From assembly GCA_963082975.1 (NCBI GenBank), contig OY720350.1:9691488-9755487 (forward strand): a DNA stretch of 64,000 bases, read 5' to 3'. Shown here in pieces: positions 11,481 to 21,924 of the stretch (positions are counted from its first letter, which is position 1; each line of letters opens with the position of its first letter). A model generated the notes under the pieces. It was not told the origin of the DNA and did not search any database. It was given only the letters and a program-made list of their open reading frames with translations. The position numbers and the translations under genes were made by a program. The stretch is from Labia minor (Eukaryota > Arthropoda > Insecta > Dermaptera > Spongiphoridae).

Positions 11481-12641
11481 ATAAATGGATAAAAAAAAAC
11501 TTGCAATTAAAGGGGGGAAAAAAGAGAATGGCGTTTTAAAAGATTTATCAGCAGATGAAATTAACCATTAAATAATCTCAATGCGCTTAACTGCATTCCA
11601 TCCCCACTTTACGCACAGGCCATTGTATATACACAGTTCATTAAATTCTAGCATTTTTGGATAAAATTATTAATATTGTCCCAAATATAAATTTTCATTT
11701 TCATTGAAATAATTCGTGAAATAAAACAATTGCTTGAAAAGAAGCTGTTTGCAAAGAGGATTAATTACATAATGGCTAAATAGAAAGTGTCGGGGCAGGG
11801 AAATGTACGTATAAACATACATTCATACATATCCACACGTATAATATAAAGTATATTTATATACAAGTTGATTTTTGTGATAATATTTACAGAAAAATTT
11901 ACATCCTCTAATGACGTATTTTTTTTCTATTCTATTATTTTATCATTATCGTATGTTAATTTATTTATTTTTCTTTTAAATCGCTTGGACATTAATCAAA
12001 TAACAATCCCATTTTTAAAAAAATACATTGAATTTTTTTTTTATTCATACTACATTACTCGTATTAAACATGTGTACTTTTTATCACGTTTTACTTAACT
12101 TGTATTCTTGTCTGTGTGTTTGTATGGGTCAAATCTTGCAATCGATTTTTCGACGACTTCCAATCATCGGATTTTCTTGAAACTTCACCAACAGCTTTGC
12201 TCTCGATGACAATACAATATTATCATTTCTATGAGCTTCTAATTGCTACAATTCGAATGAAATAATCCAAAATTATTCCTATATATAAAAATTCAAAATG
12301 TCGGATGTAAACAAAAAAAAATGTAAACAAAAAAACATAAAATCCCCAACTTTATAAATATAAATATTTAGTACACATTCATTTCTTAAATTATACTTCA
12401 TAAATTTAATTAATATGAGTAAACTAAAATCGATTGCAAAATTTGAAGACTAAAAAGTAGAAAATAATAATAATTTCCAGAAAAAAATTATTTTCTCCTT
12501 TTTAGTCCGTTAGTAAAACGTGGTTTTTTAAAAAAATTTTTTATAAAGTATTTTTCACTTTTACTTTACCTAAAATTAACATTAAAATTATTAAAATATA
12601 TTTAATCTTTCTTGTCTTGAAATTACATTACTGATTTATTT
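11481..12641. other. AT-rich spacer
   Basis: 12120-12310 contains ATCGGATTTTCTTGAAACTT, reminiscent of the cores of the HINE-like families, perhaps an old relative. Otherwise nothing supportable. Confidence 0.35.
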
Positions 12642-12678
12642 TTACCGACCGACGATATTAAGGGAGGTATTGTTATTC
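12642..12678 (+). mobile_element. Solo 5' end of HINE-like family A
   Basis: TTTTTACCGACCGACGATAT followed by TAAGGGAGGTATTGTT matches the family A 5' edge. Similarity then stops, so only about 37 bp remain. Confidence 0.7.
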
Positions 12679-13911
12679 ATAATAATAATTCAGATTCATT
12701 TAATCAATAGTTGTTGTTTAGACAAACTTTCAAAATATATTTACTAATCATTAAAAAAATTAAATAATCAATAATTTAAAAAAAAAAATATATAGAATAA
12801 TTTGTATTTTTCTACATAATACAAAATTAAATAGAATAATGTTAAAGGGTTAGATGATATTCATTGAATTCAACAAAAATCATTCTCTTTCCAACTAGAG
12901 TTTAAATAACAATAAAAAAGGAAACTTTTCTGGACATGCCATGTGCCTTTTCTTTTTTTCCTGGAATTCGTTTCATTCTTTTGTGGGTTCCGGGCGTCGC
13001 AATGTCCGATAACGTAACATTGGCGCGGTCGCCAGTCTTTTTTTCTTCTCTCTCTCTCTCTTAACCCTTAACTGAGTTTTTCTTTTTCTTTCTCTTTCTC
13101 TTTTTTCTTTCCTCTTTTTTTTCAGTTGTCAAATCTTAAGCCGTTGACCGACGACGATATTTCGACATGAATGTTGAAAAATCGAATCTTTGGTATACTG
13201 TTGTTACCAGTTCACTACTCAAAGAGTCACAATCCTTTTTTTCCCTGCCAAAAAAAAAAATTATAGGTAGGTATAATATGATTAGTGACCAAGGAAATGC
13301 TTTTATTGAAATTATAGATATGCAAATGATAAGAAAGAAACGAGACCGGGGCTTTTCAAATATTTTTCTACGTGAATGATCAATCAAAATTGGAAAAAAA
13401 AGAAGAAATCATTCAGTCATCAAACATCAAACATTTATATATATATATATATATATATTATAATATTCAAAAAATGTGAGGGAAAAAAAACTTGAATTTA
13501 TTTTATATACTTTTTCAGGGGATGAGGAAATGCTAACTCTTTCATTTGCAGTTCCCTCTGGAAATAACTGGATTTGAATCAGATGTCAGAAAGGGCTGAA
13601 AGCAATGACACAATCAAAGGACTTGGCCAGCCGGAAGGGAAATATTCAAATGCTCATAACTAACATCGAAGAGCCCTTTCACTTTCTCTCTCTCTCTCTC
13701 TTACCGTGCATTGTTGCTCTTAGTTGAATGTATTCCAAATCTACAAATGTTTAAAATAAAAATTAGCATCATTCAACAGAATAAAGTTGAAGGCCTTTTT
13801 AATCATATTATCATATTAACTCAATACACATTCTATAATATCACAAGTCATTATAATATAATCATTAATTTAATAGTGATTTCTCTTTATATCTAAATAA
13901 ACAATATATTG
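12679..13911. other. Unique DNA with complex islands
   Basis: Islands at 12950-13060, 13135-13380 and 13505-13690 have higher complexity; the last includes ACACAATCAAAGG (TCF/LEF-like) and CTTGGCCAGCC. (TA)n at about 13437-13460 and (TC)n at 13685-13700. Open frames on both strands at 13136-13387 overlap each other and look non-coding. No gene recognised. Confidence 0.35.
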
Positions 13912-14680
13912 AGGTAGTTTGTGACCCAAATGACTTAAACTTGACCCTATATTTTTTTATATTTATTCGAATGATTATAATTAAAAACACCTATAGAAAA
14001 AAAAATCAGATTTTTTTACCACACCGTTTAAGAGATTATTTAATTAATTAATTATTTAAAGTTATGCAAAAATACATGAGCTCTTGTTCAATAACTCGGA
14101 AATTGAGTGTTTGTAAGAAATCAACAAACTTGACCCCACAAAAAAAACTTTCTAATAGATAAAACGGTATCTCAAATATATACTGTAAAAATTTTAAAAC
14201 CATTTACCACATTGTTTTAATTTAATTAATTTTTTAATATTAACATGCGTTCTTCTATCTCTGTTGTTTATTCGACTAGGGGAAAAATGGCCGCTCCAGC
14301 AAGCGCGCTAAGTTCAAATAATAACTAAAATTATTTAATATAATTATAAATGATACGTGACAATTAAAGGATATTAAACATTAATAAATATAAAAAATAT
14401 TTGTTATACTTTTTGGTTCAATTATAGTTTATTAAAGTTCAAATTCCAACCTAAAAATCATTTAAAGTTGATATCATCTAAGTAGTGACAGCTGAGTACT
14501 AGTCAATTAATATTTTATTTATTTCATTATTATAATTATTTAATTATAACTCGTTAAATTGAATCGAATAAATTCTTATGTGAATTTTCATTAATTATGA
14601 TAGAATGCTTTGGATAATTATTTGTAAAAAAAAAAACAAAGTTATTTTTTTGACTTCGGAATGCGGATCACAAACTACCT
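13912..14680. mobile_element. TIR element of unknown superfamily
   Basis: Edges AGGTAGTTTGTGA (13912-13924) and TCACAAACTACCT (14668-14680) form a 13-bp perfect inverted repeat. Flanks are TTG and TAA. The interior is A/T-rich with AACTTGACCC twice and a GC patch (GGCCGCTCCAGCAAGCGCGC). No transposase frame. Non-autonomous DNA transposon is the likeliest reading. Confidence 0.55.
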
Positions 14681-15743
14681 TAATAAGTAGGTACTTATAT
14701 ATTTATATTTAATAAATATATAGAGAAAAAAATCTTAATAAAATGATAATCATATAAATAAGAATACAATATATAAGTAAATAAAATTAATGAATAGTAA
14801 ACGACATAGAAATTAAATTATTTTTGTTTTTTGTATTTTTATTTATTTGCATTTTAACCCTTCATTTTCTTCTCTTTCTGTGAACAAGCATCTTTTCCTT
14901 TTCCTACTAATTCACACTCACATATAAAATTGCTGACAAGCAAGTGAAGGTGACTGACTAGTATTTGCAAGCTGGCTGGCTGGCTTAGATGAGATGTGAT
15001 TGAAATGCATACGATATCGGAACCCGATATCGTCCCCGTTACGATATTTCTCATTATGGTCTTCAAAATACCAGCTGACACGATTGCTCCATTTACATTC
15101 AATGATCAACCGAAATTGCTCTAAAATGTCCCTGATAACAATTCCATCTAGATTCTCTTGGATACATGAAAATGGACCTTGAAAGAAGATTAATAATAAT
15201 TTTGTTTTGATGTGATTCTCTAATGAAATTAATGAATTGGATTAAGAAATCAATTTCTTAAATTCAAATAATTATAATTTAATATAAAATGAACATAAAA
15301 TAAATATTTTTTCTATATATATTCACATCTGTGTAGTATATGTGTAGGAATTTAATATTTTTATTTTTATTTTATTTATTATTCTAAATTTATTAACTTA
15401 TCTCTCTGAAATAATATAACTTTCAAAAAGTTTTACTTTATCATAAAACATTTTAAATCAAAATATTTTCATAATAAATATATTATATATATATTTGTTA
15501 AAATAATTTAAATCAGAGAAGAGTTCATTTACATCAAACCAATTTGAAAAGACCCATATTTAAATTTCTAAATAATTTTGTCTCGCAAAACTAATAGAAT
15601 AAGAATTTTAAAATTTATCTCCAAATAATAATATTAATTTAAATAAATTACTACATTAATCAATCAAGTTAAAATAAGAATTATATTGGGAAAACATAAA
15701 TGGTTATTTTAAGGGATAAAACTTCATGTGTTAGTTGATATTT

Positions 15744-15745
<2 letters not shown>
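14681..15745. other. Unique DNA with one complex island
   Basis: 14860-15190 is unique and relatively complex, with short overlapping frames on both strands and no coding signature. The rest is A/T-rich. Confidence 0.4.
15011..15033. promoter_or_regulatory. Perfect dyad ACGATATCGG-AAC-CCGATATCGT
   Basis: Two 10-bp arms separated by 3 bp are perfectly complementary, with a further TACGATATTTC 8 bp downstream. Clustered CGATA words resemble boundary-factor sites known in Drosophila (BEAF-32), but that factor is lineage-restricted. The symmetry is seen directly; the function is guesswork. Confidence 0.3.

Positions 15746-15773
<28 letters not shown>
15746..15773. repeat. T homopolymer
   Basis: Uninterrupted run of about 28 T, possibly an old poly(A) tail on the minus strand. 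No retroelement body lies next to it. Confidence 0.9.
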
Positions 15774-15774
<1 letters not shown>

Positions 15775-15949
15775 TTAGAAAAATTTAATAATTGATTTGA
15801 AGAATTCTATAATTTAAAATCATTTTTAATATTTTTCGATAACCATTCTCCTCATATAGATAATAAAATTGGTGATCTAATAAAATTGAAGCATATTGAG
15901 ATATTTTGAATAAAAAGTACATAAAAAACATCTGATTACGAAAGAATAG

Positions 15950-16130
15950 GGCCTATCAAAATGGTTGCCGTCTATCTAAGCAGAACCTTTATCTTGATTT
16001 TTTCGATTAGAGGCGCTTCTTTTTATCAAATAGTATCCCAATTTTGATCTTGAATGCTGGATGGACTCCATCTCATAAACCCCAATTAGAAAAAAATTTT
16101 CTTGACAAGCCCTGACATCAATCTGGGAAC
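15950..16130 (-). mobile_element. SINE fragment (same family as 9820-10102)
   Basis: Matches the SINE body on the minus strand (GGGTTTATGAGATGGAGTCC, then the GCGCCTCTAATCGA region) with many substitutions. The tRNA-like head is eroded and the tail is missing. Confidence 0.7.
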
Positions 16131-16140
16131 ACGAGGAGAG

Positions 16141-16310
16141 CAGTGCTCCGCAACCATTTCTTACCAACGCCACACAAAAATTGTTTCTAGAATTTTGCGG
16201 CACATCAAAAGCTGAAATATATATATTATATATAAAATTATACGGATTTCTAAAAGTTACATTTGATCGAGGTGGCGCACCTGTATCAGCTTTAAGGTTG
16301 CGGAGCACTG
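16141..16310. mobile_element. hAT-type MITE, 170 bp
   Basis: Perfect inverted ends CAGTGCTCCGCAACC / GGTTGCGGAGCACTG. Flanks GAGGAGAG and GTGTAGAG agree at 6 of 8 positions, compatible with a decayed 8-bp duplication. The interior is short and non-coding. Confidence 0.85.
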
Positions 16311-16360
16311 GTGTAGAGATTCAACATTTCAATTCATACTTGTTATTTTCAATTAAAAAT

Positions 16361-16985
16361 AAATTGACCTGTGGCCAGGTCCGAACCGACCGACGGTTTG
16401 AAAAATTAATTTCCAGCTACAGAAACAATTTCAAATAATTTTAATATATCTATTAATGTAATAAAAAACAGATATGAATATAACATAAATATTTTTAATT
16501 TTATTTTATTTATAATATATATGTAAGACCAGGCTGTGACGTCATGAATGGCTGGATGACATCATATAATTTTAAATCAAGAAAAAACTAATAAATATGA
16601 TTTTTCTCGAGGATAAAACCAATACAAAGTGCATGATTCGTGGTGATATATAAAAAAATCTTCTCATGTGAAATTTGGTGTGAAAATAACCCTTCCCTTC
16701 CTATTGTCGATCGCTAATACTACCACTTCCGGTTTTCCGAATTGCACCAAAAGTTGATCAATTCATCCCACTGATGCATTAAGTTACGCTGATATACCAA
16801 ATTTCATCAAAATCGGTTGAGCCGTTCAGGCTGTACACATCTATACGGACGGACAGACGGACGGACGGACAGACATCATGCTAAAAATACTTTTTTCTGT
16901 TAAGAGGAGGAGATATGTAAAAATCTCCACATGTGAAATTTGGTGTAAAAACAATACCTCCCTTACTATCGTCGGTCGGTAAAAA
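16361..16985 (-). mobile_element. HINE-like element, family A, full-length copy
   Basis: Same order of parts as the 5861-6502 copy. The 3' hairpin is perfect here: GACCTGTGGCCAGGTC on the plus strand at 16366-16381. The 5' edge TTTTTACCGACCGACGATAG ends at 16985. It lies in inverted orientation to the copy at 18154-18783. Confidence 0.8.
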
Positions 16986-17080
16986 GGACCTTTTATTTCT
17001 GACCATTGTCAAAAGATAATAGGGATGTGATATTTCAGTTCAAGAAAAAATATATTCATGGGTTTATATTATTAAATTCT

Positions 17081-17283
17081 GTTGTGATTTATGAGTCTTT
17101 TTGAAAAATCTATTTATTTTTGTTTATTTCTTTGAAAGTAAAAATTGTATTTTGCTTACTTGAAAAGGAGAGACAATAATAATACAACAAAAATAATCTT
17201 TTTATACCTGACCTTTTTACTTCTGACCATTTTCAAAAGATAATACGGATGTGATATTCCAGTTCAAGAAAAAAGATATTCAA
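17081..17283. repeat. Direct duplication, copy 1 (203 bp)
   Basis: Reads GTTGTGATTTATGAGTC...AAAAAAGATATTCAA. By eye it is identical base for base to 17791-17993. A shorter diverged piece (TTCTGACCATT...) also precedes it at 16997-17060. Non-coding. Confidence 0.95.
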
Positions 17284-17304
17284 AGCTCGAAGCAGCTAGT
17301 TATA

Positions 17305-17520
17305 TAATATACATTAAAAATATTAAATACAAATTAGTTTATCGCCATTTTTCAATTATCATATTGTACAAGTATATATTATATATTTATTTTAATAAAG
17401 ATATTATATCTGACAAAAAGATCCAATGAGATATTTTTTAAATTTTTGTATTAAAGTTGATATATTTTTATTCATTTTAATATAGGTATACATAATGACT
17501 TAAATATTAAAATAAGACTA
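17305..17520. repeat. Duplicated A/T-rich block, copy 1 (segment inverted relative to copy 2)
   Basis: Outer parts (ACATTAAAAATATTAAATAC at the left, AATATAGGTATACA...ATTAAAATAAG at the right) match 19025-19262 in direct orientation. The middle (about 17395-17475, with GATCCAATGAGATATTTT) is reverse-complemented between the two copies. Confidence 0.75.
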
Positions 17521-17790
17521 TATTTATATAGTTTATTAAATTATAATATATAAATTATCTCTTAAATAATTTTTCAACAAGCAAAATATTCAGTTATTTG
17601 AAAAATCTATGAAACTATATATTTTTAACTTGTTCCCTTTTTCATTAACAATTGAATTTTGTTTATTTGAAGAAAAGTGAAAAAAGGACCTTTTCAAAGC
17701 TTTTAAAATAGAAAATATCTATGTATAGTATATAGTCCACTTTAAGAAAAAAGATATTCTATTAAAAATGTCATAAATTATATAAATTTT

Positions 17791-17993
17791 GTTGTGATTT
17801 ATGAGTCTTTTTGAAAAATCTATTTATTTTTGTTTATTTCTTTGAAAGTAAAAATTGTATTTTGCTTACTTGAAAAGGAGAGACAATAATAATACAACAA
17901 AAATAATCTTTTTATACCTGACCTTTTTACTTCTGACCATTTTCAAAAGATAATACGGATGTGATATTCCAGTTCAAGAAAAAAGATATTCAA
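17791..17993. repeat. Direct duplication, copy 2 (203 bp)
   Basis: Identical to 17081-17283 at an offset of 710 bp. Sequence outside the unit differs, apart from GGGTTTAT...ATTATTAA, which resembles the sequence before copy 1. Confidence 0.95.
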
Positions 17994-18153
17994 GGGTTTA
18001 TTTATATTATTAAGTTGTAACCAAAGTTGGAATAAGAATTTGATGAAATTTTAAAGCATATTTAGAAAAAATATAACATAAAAAAATAACTTTGAATTTA
18101 ACACAAAATTTTGTTTTATACTAAAACATTTTATTTTAACTGATCTTAATATT

Positions 18154-18783
18154 TTTTTACCGACCGACGATAGTAAGGGAGGTATTGTTTTCACACCAAA
18201 TTTCACATGTGGAGATTTTTACATATATCCACGAATCATGCATTTTCTAAACAGAAAAAAGTATTTTTAGCATGATGTCTGTCCGTCTGTCCGTCCGTAT
18301 AGATGTGTACAGCCTGAACGGCTCAACCGATTTTGATGAAATTTGGTATATTTACTTAATGCATCAGTGGGATGAATTGATCAACTTTTGGTGCAAATCC
18401 GGAAACCGGAAGTGGTAGTATTAGCGATCGACGATAGGAAGGGAAGGGTTATTTTCACACCAAATTTCACATGAGAAGATTTTTTTATATATTACCACGA
18501 ATCATACACTTTGTATTGGTTTTATCCTCGGGAAAATCATATTTATTAGTTTTTTTTTAATTTAAAATTATATGACTTCATCCAGGCATTCATGACGTCA
18601 CAGCCTGGTCTTACATATATATTATAAATAAAATAAAATTAAAAATATTTATGTTATATGCCTATCTGTTTTTTATTACATTAATAGATATATTAAAATT
18701 ATTTGAAATTGTTTCTGTAGCTGGAAATTAATTTACTTCAAACCGTCGGTCGGTTCGGACCTGGCCACAGGTCAACTTATTTT
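18154..18783 (+). mobile_element. HINE-like element, family A, full-length copy
   Basis: Plus-strand copy with 5' edge TTTTTACCGACCGACGATAG, (GTCY)n near 18280-18297, core GGCTCAACCGATTTTGATG, 3' subterminal repeat GTCGGTCGGTT and perfect hairpin GACCTGGCCACAGGTC just before AACTTATTTT. Confidence 0.8.
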
Positions 18784-19024
18784 TAATTATTATTAATTTA
18801 AACATCGAGAAAAAAACATTCATGGGTTCTATCTATTAAAAACATTCTTAATTATTTAAATTCTTACAAACTTGTTTTAATTTTATGAGACTATAGGTTG
18901 AGAAAGATATATTATATAACTATTTATTTTTATATTATATATATGTAAAGAATATAGGAAAGGATATGGAATTGAATAAGTAAAACAAAATAAATTCACA
19001 AATTTCATTTTATAATATTTATTA

Positions 19025-19262
19025 ATATTAATATTACATTAAAAATATTAAATACAAATTAGTTTATCGCTATTTTTCAATTATCATATTGTACAAGTAT
19101 ACATTATATATTTATTTTAAAATGAATAAAAATATATCAATTTGAATACAAAAACTTAGAAAATATCTCATTGGATCATTTTGTCATATATAATAGTTTT
19201 ATTAATATAGGTATACACACAATTACTTAAATATTAAAATAAGTAAATTTTTATAAGTTTTA
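19025..19262. repeat. Duplicated A/T-rich block, copy 2
   Basis: Partner of 17305-17520. In this copy the middle reads AAAATATCTCATTGGATC, the reverse complement of copy 1, while both flanks are in direct orientation. A third, weaker relative may lie at 19320-19450. Confidence 0.75.
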
Positions 19263-19673
19263 TATCAAATATTAATAGTTATTAATTAAAATATAATAAA
19301 AAGAATAAGAGAGTAAAAAATTAAAATTAAATATATTTAATACAAATTAGAGTATTGTCGAAAACCTCAATTACTATAATGAACAAGAATAGTATCTATT
19401 TTAATATTAACATATATGAGTTAAATAATAAAATATCTTCAATTTATACAATAATTTTATTAATTATTTAAAATTATTTTTTTAACAATTTCTTTTTTCA
19501 TTTAACAAACATACAATAGTAATTTTTTTAATTTTTTTATATTAAAGTATTATTCTCAATTATTAAAAAGCATATACCTATAAATATTTTTAATATAGAT
19601 ATAATTCAATATAAATCTTAATTATTAAAATAATTTATATTTATATAACCATCATAAGAAATATTTATACAAA

Positions 19674-19679
19674 TTTATT
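19674..19679 (-). terminator. Polyadenylation signal AATAAA for the F-box-like gene
   Basis: AATAAA on the minus strand begins 1-2 bases after the stop codon of the gene at 19681. Further A/T-rich sequence follows. Such a tight 3' end is unusual but plausible in compact intronless genes. Confidence 0.45.
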
Positions 19680-19680
19680 T

Positions 19681-21060
19681 TTAATACAGTGGACACCAAG
19701 TATCATCTGGAAAATTGTACATCATAATTTTATTTTTAAATCTTTCGATATTGCTTGCACAAGGTAACAATTTTTTTAAATTCTCACCGTCATCTTCAGT
19801 TGTAATGTTCAATGTATGAAGACGCAAGTTATTTTTAATTACACAAAAATCAATTTCTATCTTTGTGTAATCAAGAATTAATTGATATAATGTTTTACAT
19901 TGAAAAATGTATGGAAGTACTTTATTACATATTAATGGACATCCATACAAAGATAAAATATTTAATTTTTTGATTTTATGGATATCCTCTAGATCACTAT
20001 AAATTAATAATTTACAGAATTCTAATCGGAGATCTGTTAAATTTTCAAATTCATTAAGCATTTTCAAGGCATTGTTCTCGACATCTTTGCAAAATTCTAT
20101 TTTCAAATTTGTTAATGGTAACCTTTTTTCAAGAAACACTATAACTAGTTGTTCTGTAAATGATTTCATTTCCGTAAATATTAATTTTTTCAATTTACCT
20201 ATTGGTGCAATTTCAAAATAACTCCTGAGAATTTCTTCTGGGCCATCGTATTTAATATGTAGATGTTCTAAATTTTCTAATTTAGACAAATTAGATGGCC
20301 AGGTCTTATTATCAGAATCAAAAGCGATAGCTAATTCTCTTAAATTAGAGAAGTTAACTATTGTTTCGAATGGTTCAATTGTTTTTATCAATAATTCTGG
20401 CAAATTTAATGTTACAAATTTGTTCATGTTCATAAATAATTGATTAGTCAAAAAATCTCCAGTTAAACATTGATTTGGGATAGTTAACTTTTTTAAATTT
20501 GGAAAAAAAAAATTAATAGCCCATAGAAAAATATCATCATTTGGTAAATACCCATTTATAATAATTTCTTCTACCATATTGAAAATAGGACAAGTTTTCT
20601 TCAATGTATCTTCTTGGATATGATTTGCTAACTTTAATAGAAGATCTTTTATTTTATTTAAATGATTTATGGTGAATATTCCAAAAACAATTTTTTTTAA
20701 TGGTGGCCCGCGAAAATGTTTTAAAAAGTTGATAAAAAATTCATAATTCCATCCACATACATTAACAGTTTCTATTAAAAAATAGAATCGTCGAAAAAGC
20801 TGTTCAGCATAGATGCAAAACGGACTGTCGAAGAATATTTTAGTTAAGGAAGAGGCAATCTCAGAATTGGTAATACAATGGTAATAATATGAATCTTCAC
20901 TTAAGATAAGCAATTGTTGTATTGTTGAATATTTCAGAACATTACCTAGTAAATCTTCCGGCATTCTCTTCAAAAGTTCATCTAGTTCAATAGTTGTTCC
21001 ATTTACAGGAGTCAGCTCCTGTACACAATGGTTGGTTTTTTGCTTCTTTGAGGATGACAT
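19681..21060 (-). CDS. F-box-like leucine-rich protein, intronless
   Basis: An open frame of 459 codons from ATG at 21058-21060 (MSSSKKQKTNH). An in-frame start further up (21123) would add a hydrophobic leader of only-Phe/Leu character; I prefer the inner ATG, which has A at -3 and gives a polar N-terminus with a small basic KKQK patch. Residues about 26-60 (ELLKRMPEDLLGNVLKYSTI, then QQLLIL) resemble an F-box: Pro-Glu-x-Leu-Leu then hydrophobic spacing. The rest is rich in leucine repeats (for example LKKLTIPNQ, NLRELAIAF, LENLEHLHIKY, LTNLKIEFC, LTDLRLEFC, LNILSLYGC). F-box/LRR proteins act as substrate receptors of SCF ubiquitin ligases; that role is inferred. No intron, no transposon domain, no neighbouring paralogue in the window. 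Could be a lineage-specific expanded family member or a retrocopy. Confidence 0.8.
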   Translation of the reverse strand: MSSSKKQKTNHCVQELTPVNGTTIELDELLKRMPEDLLGNVLKYSTIQQLLILSEDSYYYHCITNSEIASSLTKIFFDSPFCIYAEQLFRRFYFLIETVNVCGWNYEFFINFLKHFRGPPLKKIVFGIFTINHLNKIKDLLLKLANHIQEDTLKKTCPIFNMVEEIIINGYLPNDDIFLWAINFFFPNLKKLTIPNQCLTGDFLTNQLFMNMNKFVTLNLPELLIKTIEPFETIVNFSNLRELAIAFDSDNKTWPSNLSKLENLEHLHIKYDGPEEILRSYFEIAPIGKLKKLIFTEMKSFTEQLVIVFLEKRLPLTNLKIEFCKDVENNALKMLNEFENLTDLRLEFCKLLIYSDLEDIHKIKKLNILSLYGCPLICNKVLPYIFQCKTLYQLILDYTKIEIDFCVIKNNLRLHTLNITTEDDGENLKKLLPCASNIERFKNKIMMYNFPDDTWCPLY

Positions 21061-21177
21061 GATTAAAAAACAAAAAAATAAAATCAAAAACAAAACAAAT
21101 TGAAAAGTACACTCAGTTAGCAAGAGAGCTAATGTTCACTAAGTGAGATGCAGAGAGCAAATGATAGCTGAAGGAAA
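21061..21177 (-). promoter_or_regulatory. Upstream region of the F-box-like gene
   Basis: About 117 bp between the start codon and the next repeat-like segment. It contains a purine/T-rich leader and a more complex stretch (TCTCACTTAGTGAACATTAG on the minus strand). No clear TATA box at a proper distance. Promoter location is an inference from position. Confidence 0.25.
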
Positions 21178-21450
21178 TTGAGGGTGCCGTTTAAGTCGAA
21201 AAAAGGTGTGTTCAAACCGGCAACCAATAAGAAGAGTGGGGTTCGAACCTTCTTTCTATCACAGACCATTAACAAGACTGGATACGCCCCTGTATTCCTG
21301 TGGAACCTTATTTGGCGCTATTTAGGTAAAACACGCAGCAACTTGATGGAAAAGTGGGTGGGGGAGTGGTGGGCTTTTTGAATTTATTTAGAATTTGGCG
21401 CCATCTATTGACCTCCCTCGTAACTACCTGATGTAAATCTTTTGGGGTGG
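21178..21450. repeat. SINE-like segment
   Basis: Contains GGGGTTCGAACCTT (B-box-like, but palindromic) beside ACCAATAAGAAG and GTGTTCAAACCGG. The same pieces, with a 22-bp difference in spacing, occur at 32690-32760, suggesting a shared dispersed family. Ends and duplication not defined. Confidence 0.35.
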
Positions 21451-21506
21451 GGGAGCTTATTGGGTTTAATTTTTTTTTTTGAAGGAATAATTGGAATGAA
21501 AAAAAA

Positions 21507-21654
21507 TTGTGAAAATTTCAGTTAAATGAAAAATTATTTATTTAGAGATAAAACTGACATTTCATCAAAAAATTTTTATTTTTTGATATTTTTGCTTAAA
21601 CGTTGGTTTTATCTCCAAATAAATAATTTTTCATTTAACAGGAATATTCACAAT
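21507..21654. repeat. Imperfect palindrome, 48-bp arms
   Basis: 21507-21554 and 21606-21654 are reverse complements with few mismatches around a 51-bp A/T-rich centre. Probably a small MITE or foldback relic. Confidence 0.8.
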
Positions 21655-21674
21655 TTTTAAATTGAAGTTAGGAA

Positions 21675-21924
21675 ATTTACACATATAAAAATTTTCAAAC
21701 ATATATCTTTATTTTTACGGTCACTTTAGAGAAAAAAAAGTTGATAGGAAACTACGAATTTTGAATAATGCCCATGTACCAAATTTCATGATTCTAGTTC
21801 AAATCGTTTTTACGTAATCTTGTCTACATACACACACACACCCAGACATTTTTTTCAACCTTAGTGATAATGATTCAGGAACCTTCAAAACGTATATAAA
21901 CATCAAAATCTCCAATTCAGATCG
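21675..21924 (-). mobile_element. HINE-like family B fragment
   Basis: Matches the middle and 5' part of the 24370-24963 copy: ATATATCTTTATTTTTACGG, GATTCTAGTTCAAATCG, an ACACAC tract, CAACCTTAGTGA, and CCTTCAAAACG. Both ends are missing. Confidence 0.65.

Noticed and set aside
21061-21123. Upstream start for the F-box-like gene with a hydrophobic leader
   Set aside because: The Phe/Leu run comes from an A/T-rich leader; the inner ATG at 21060 gives a normal polar N-terminus.
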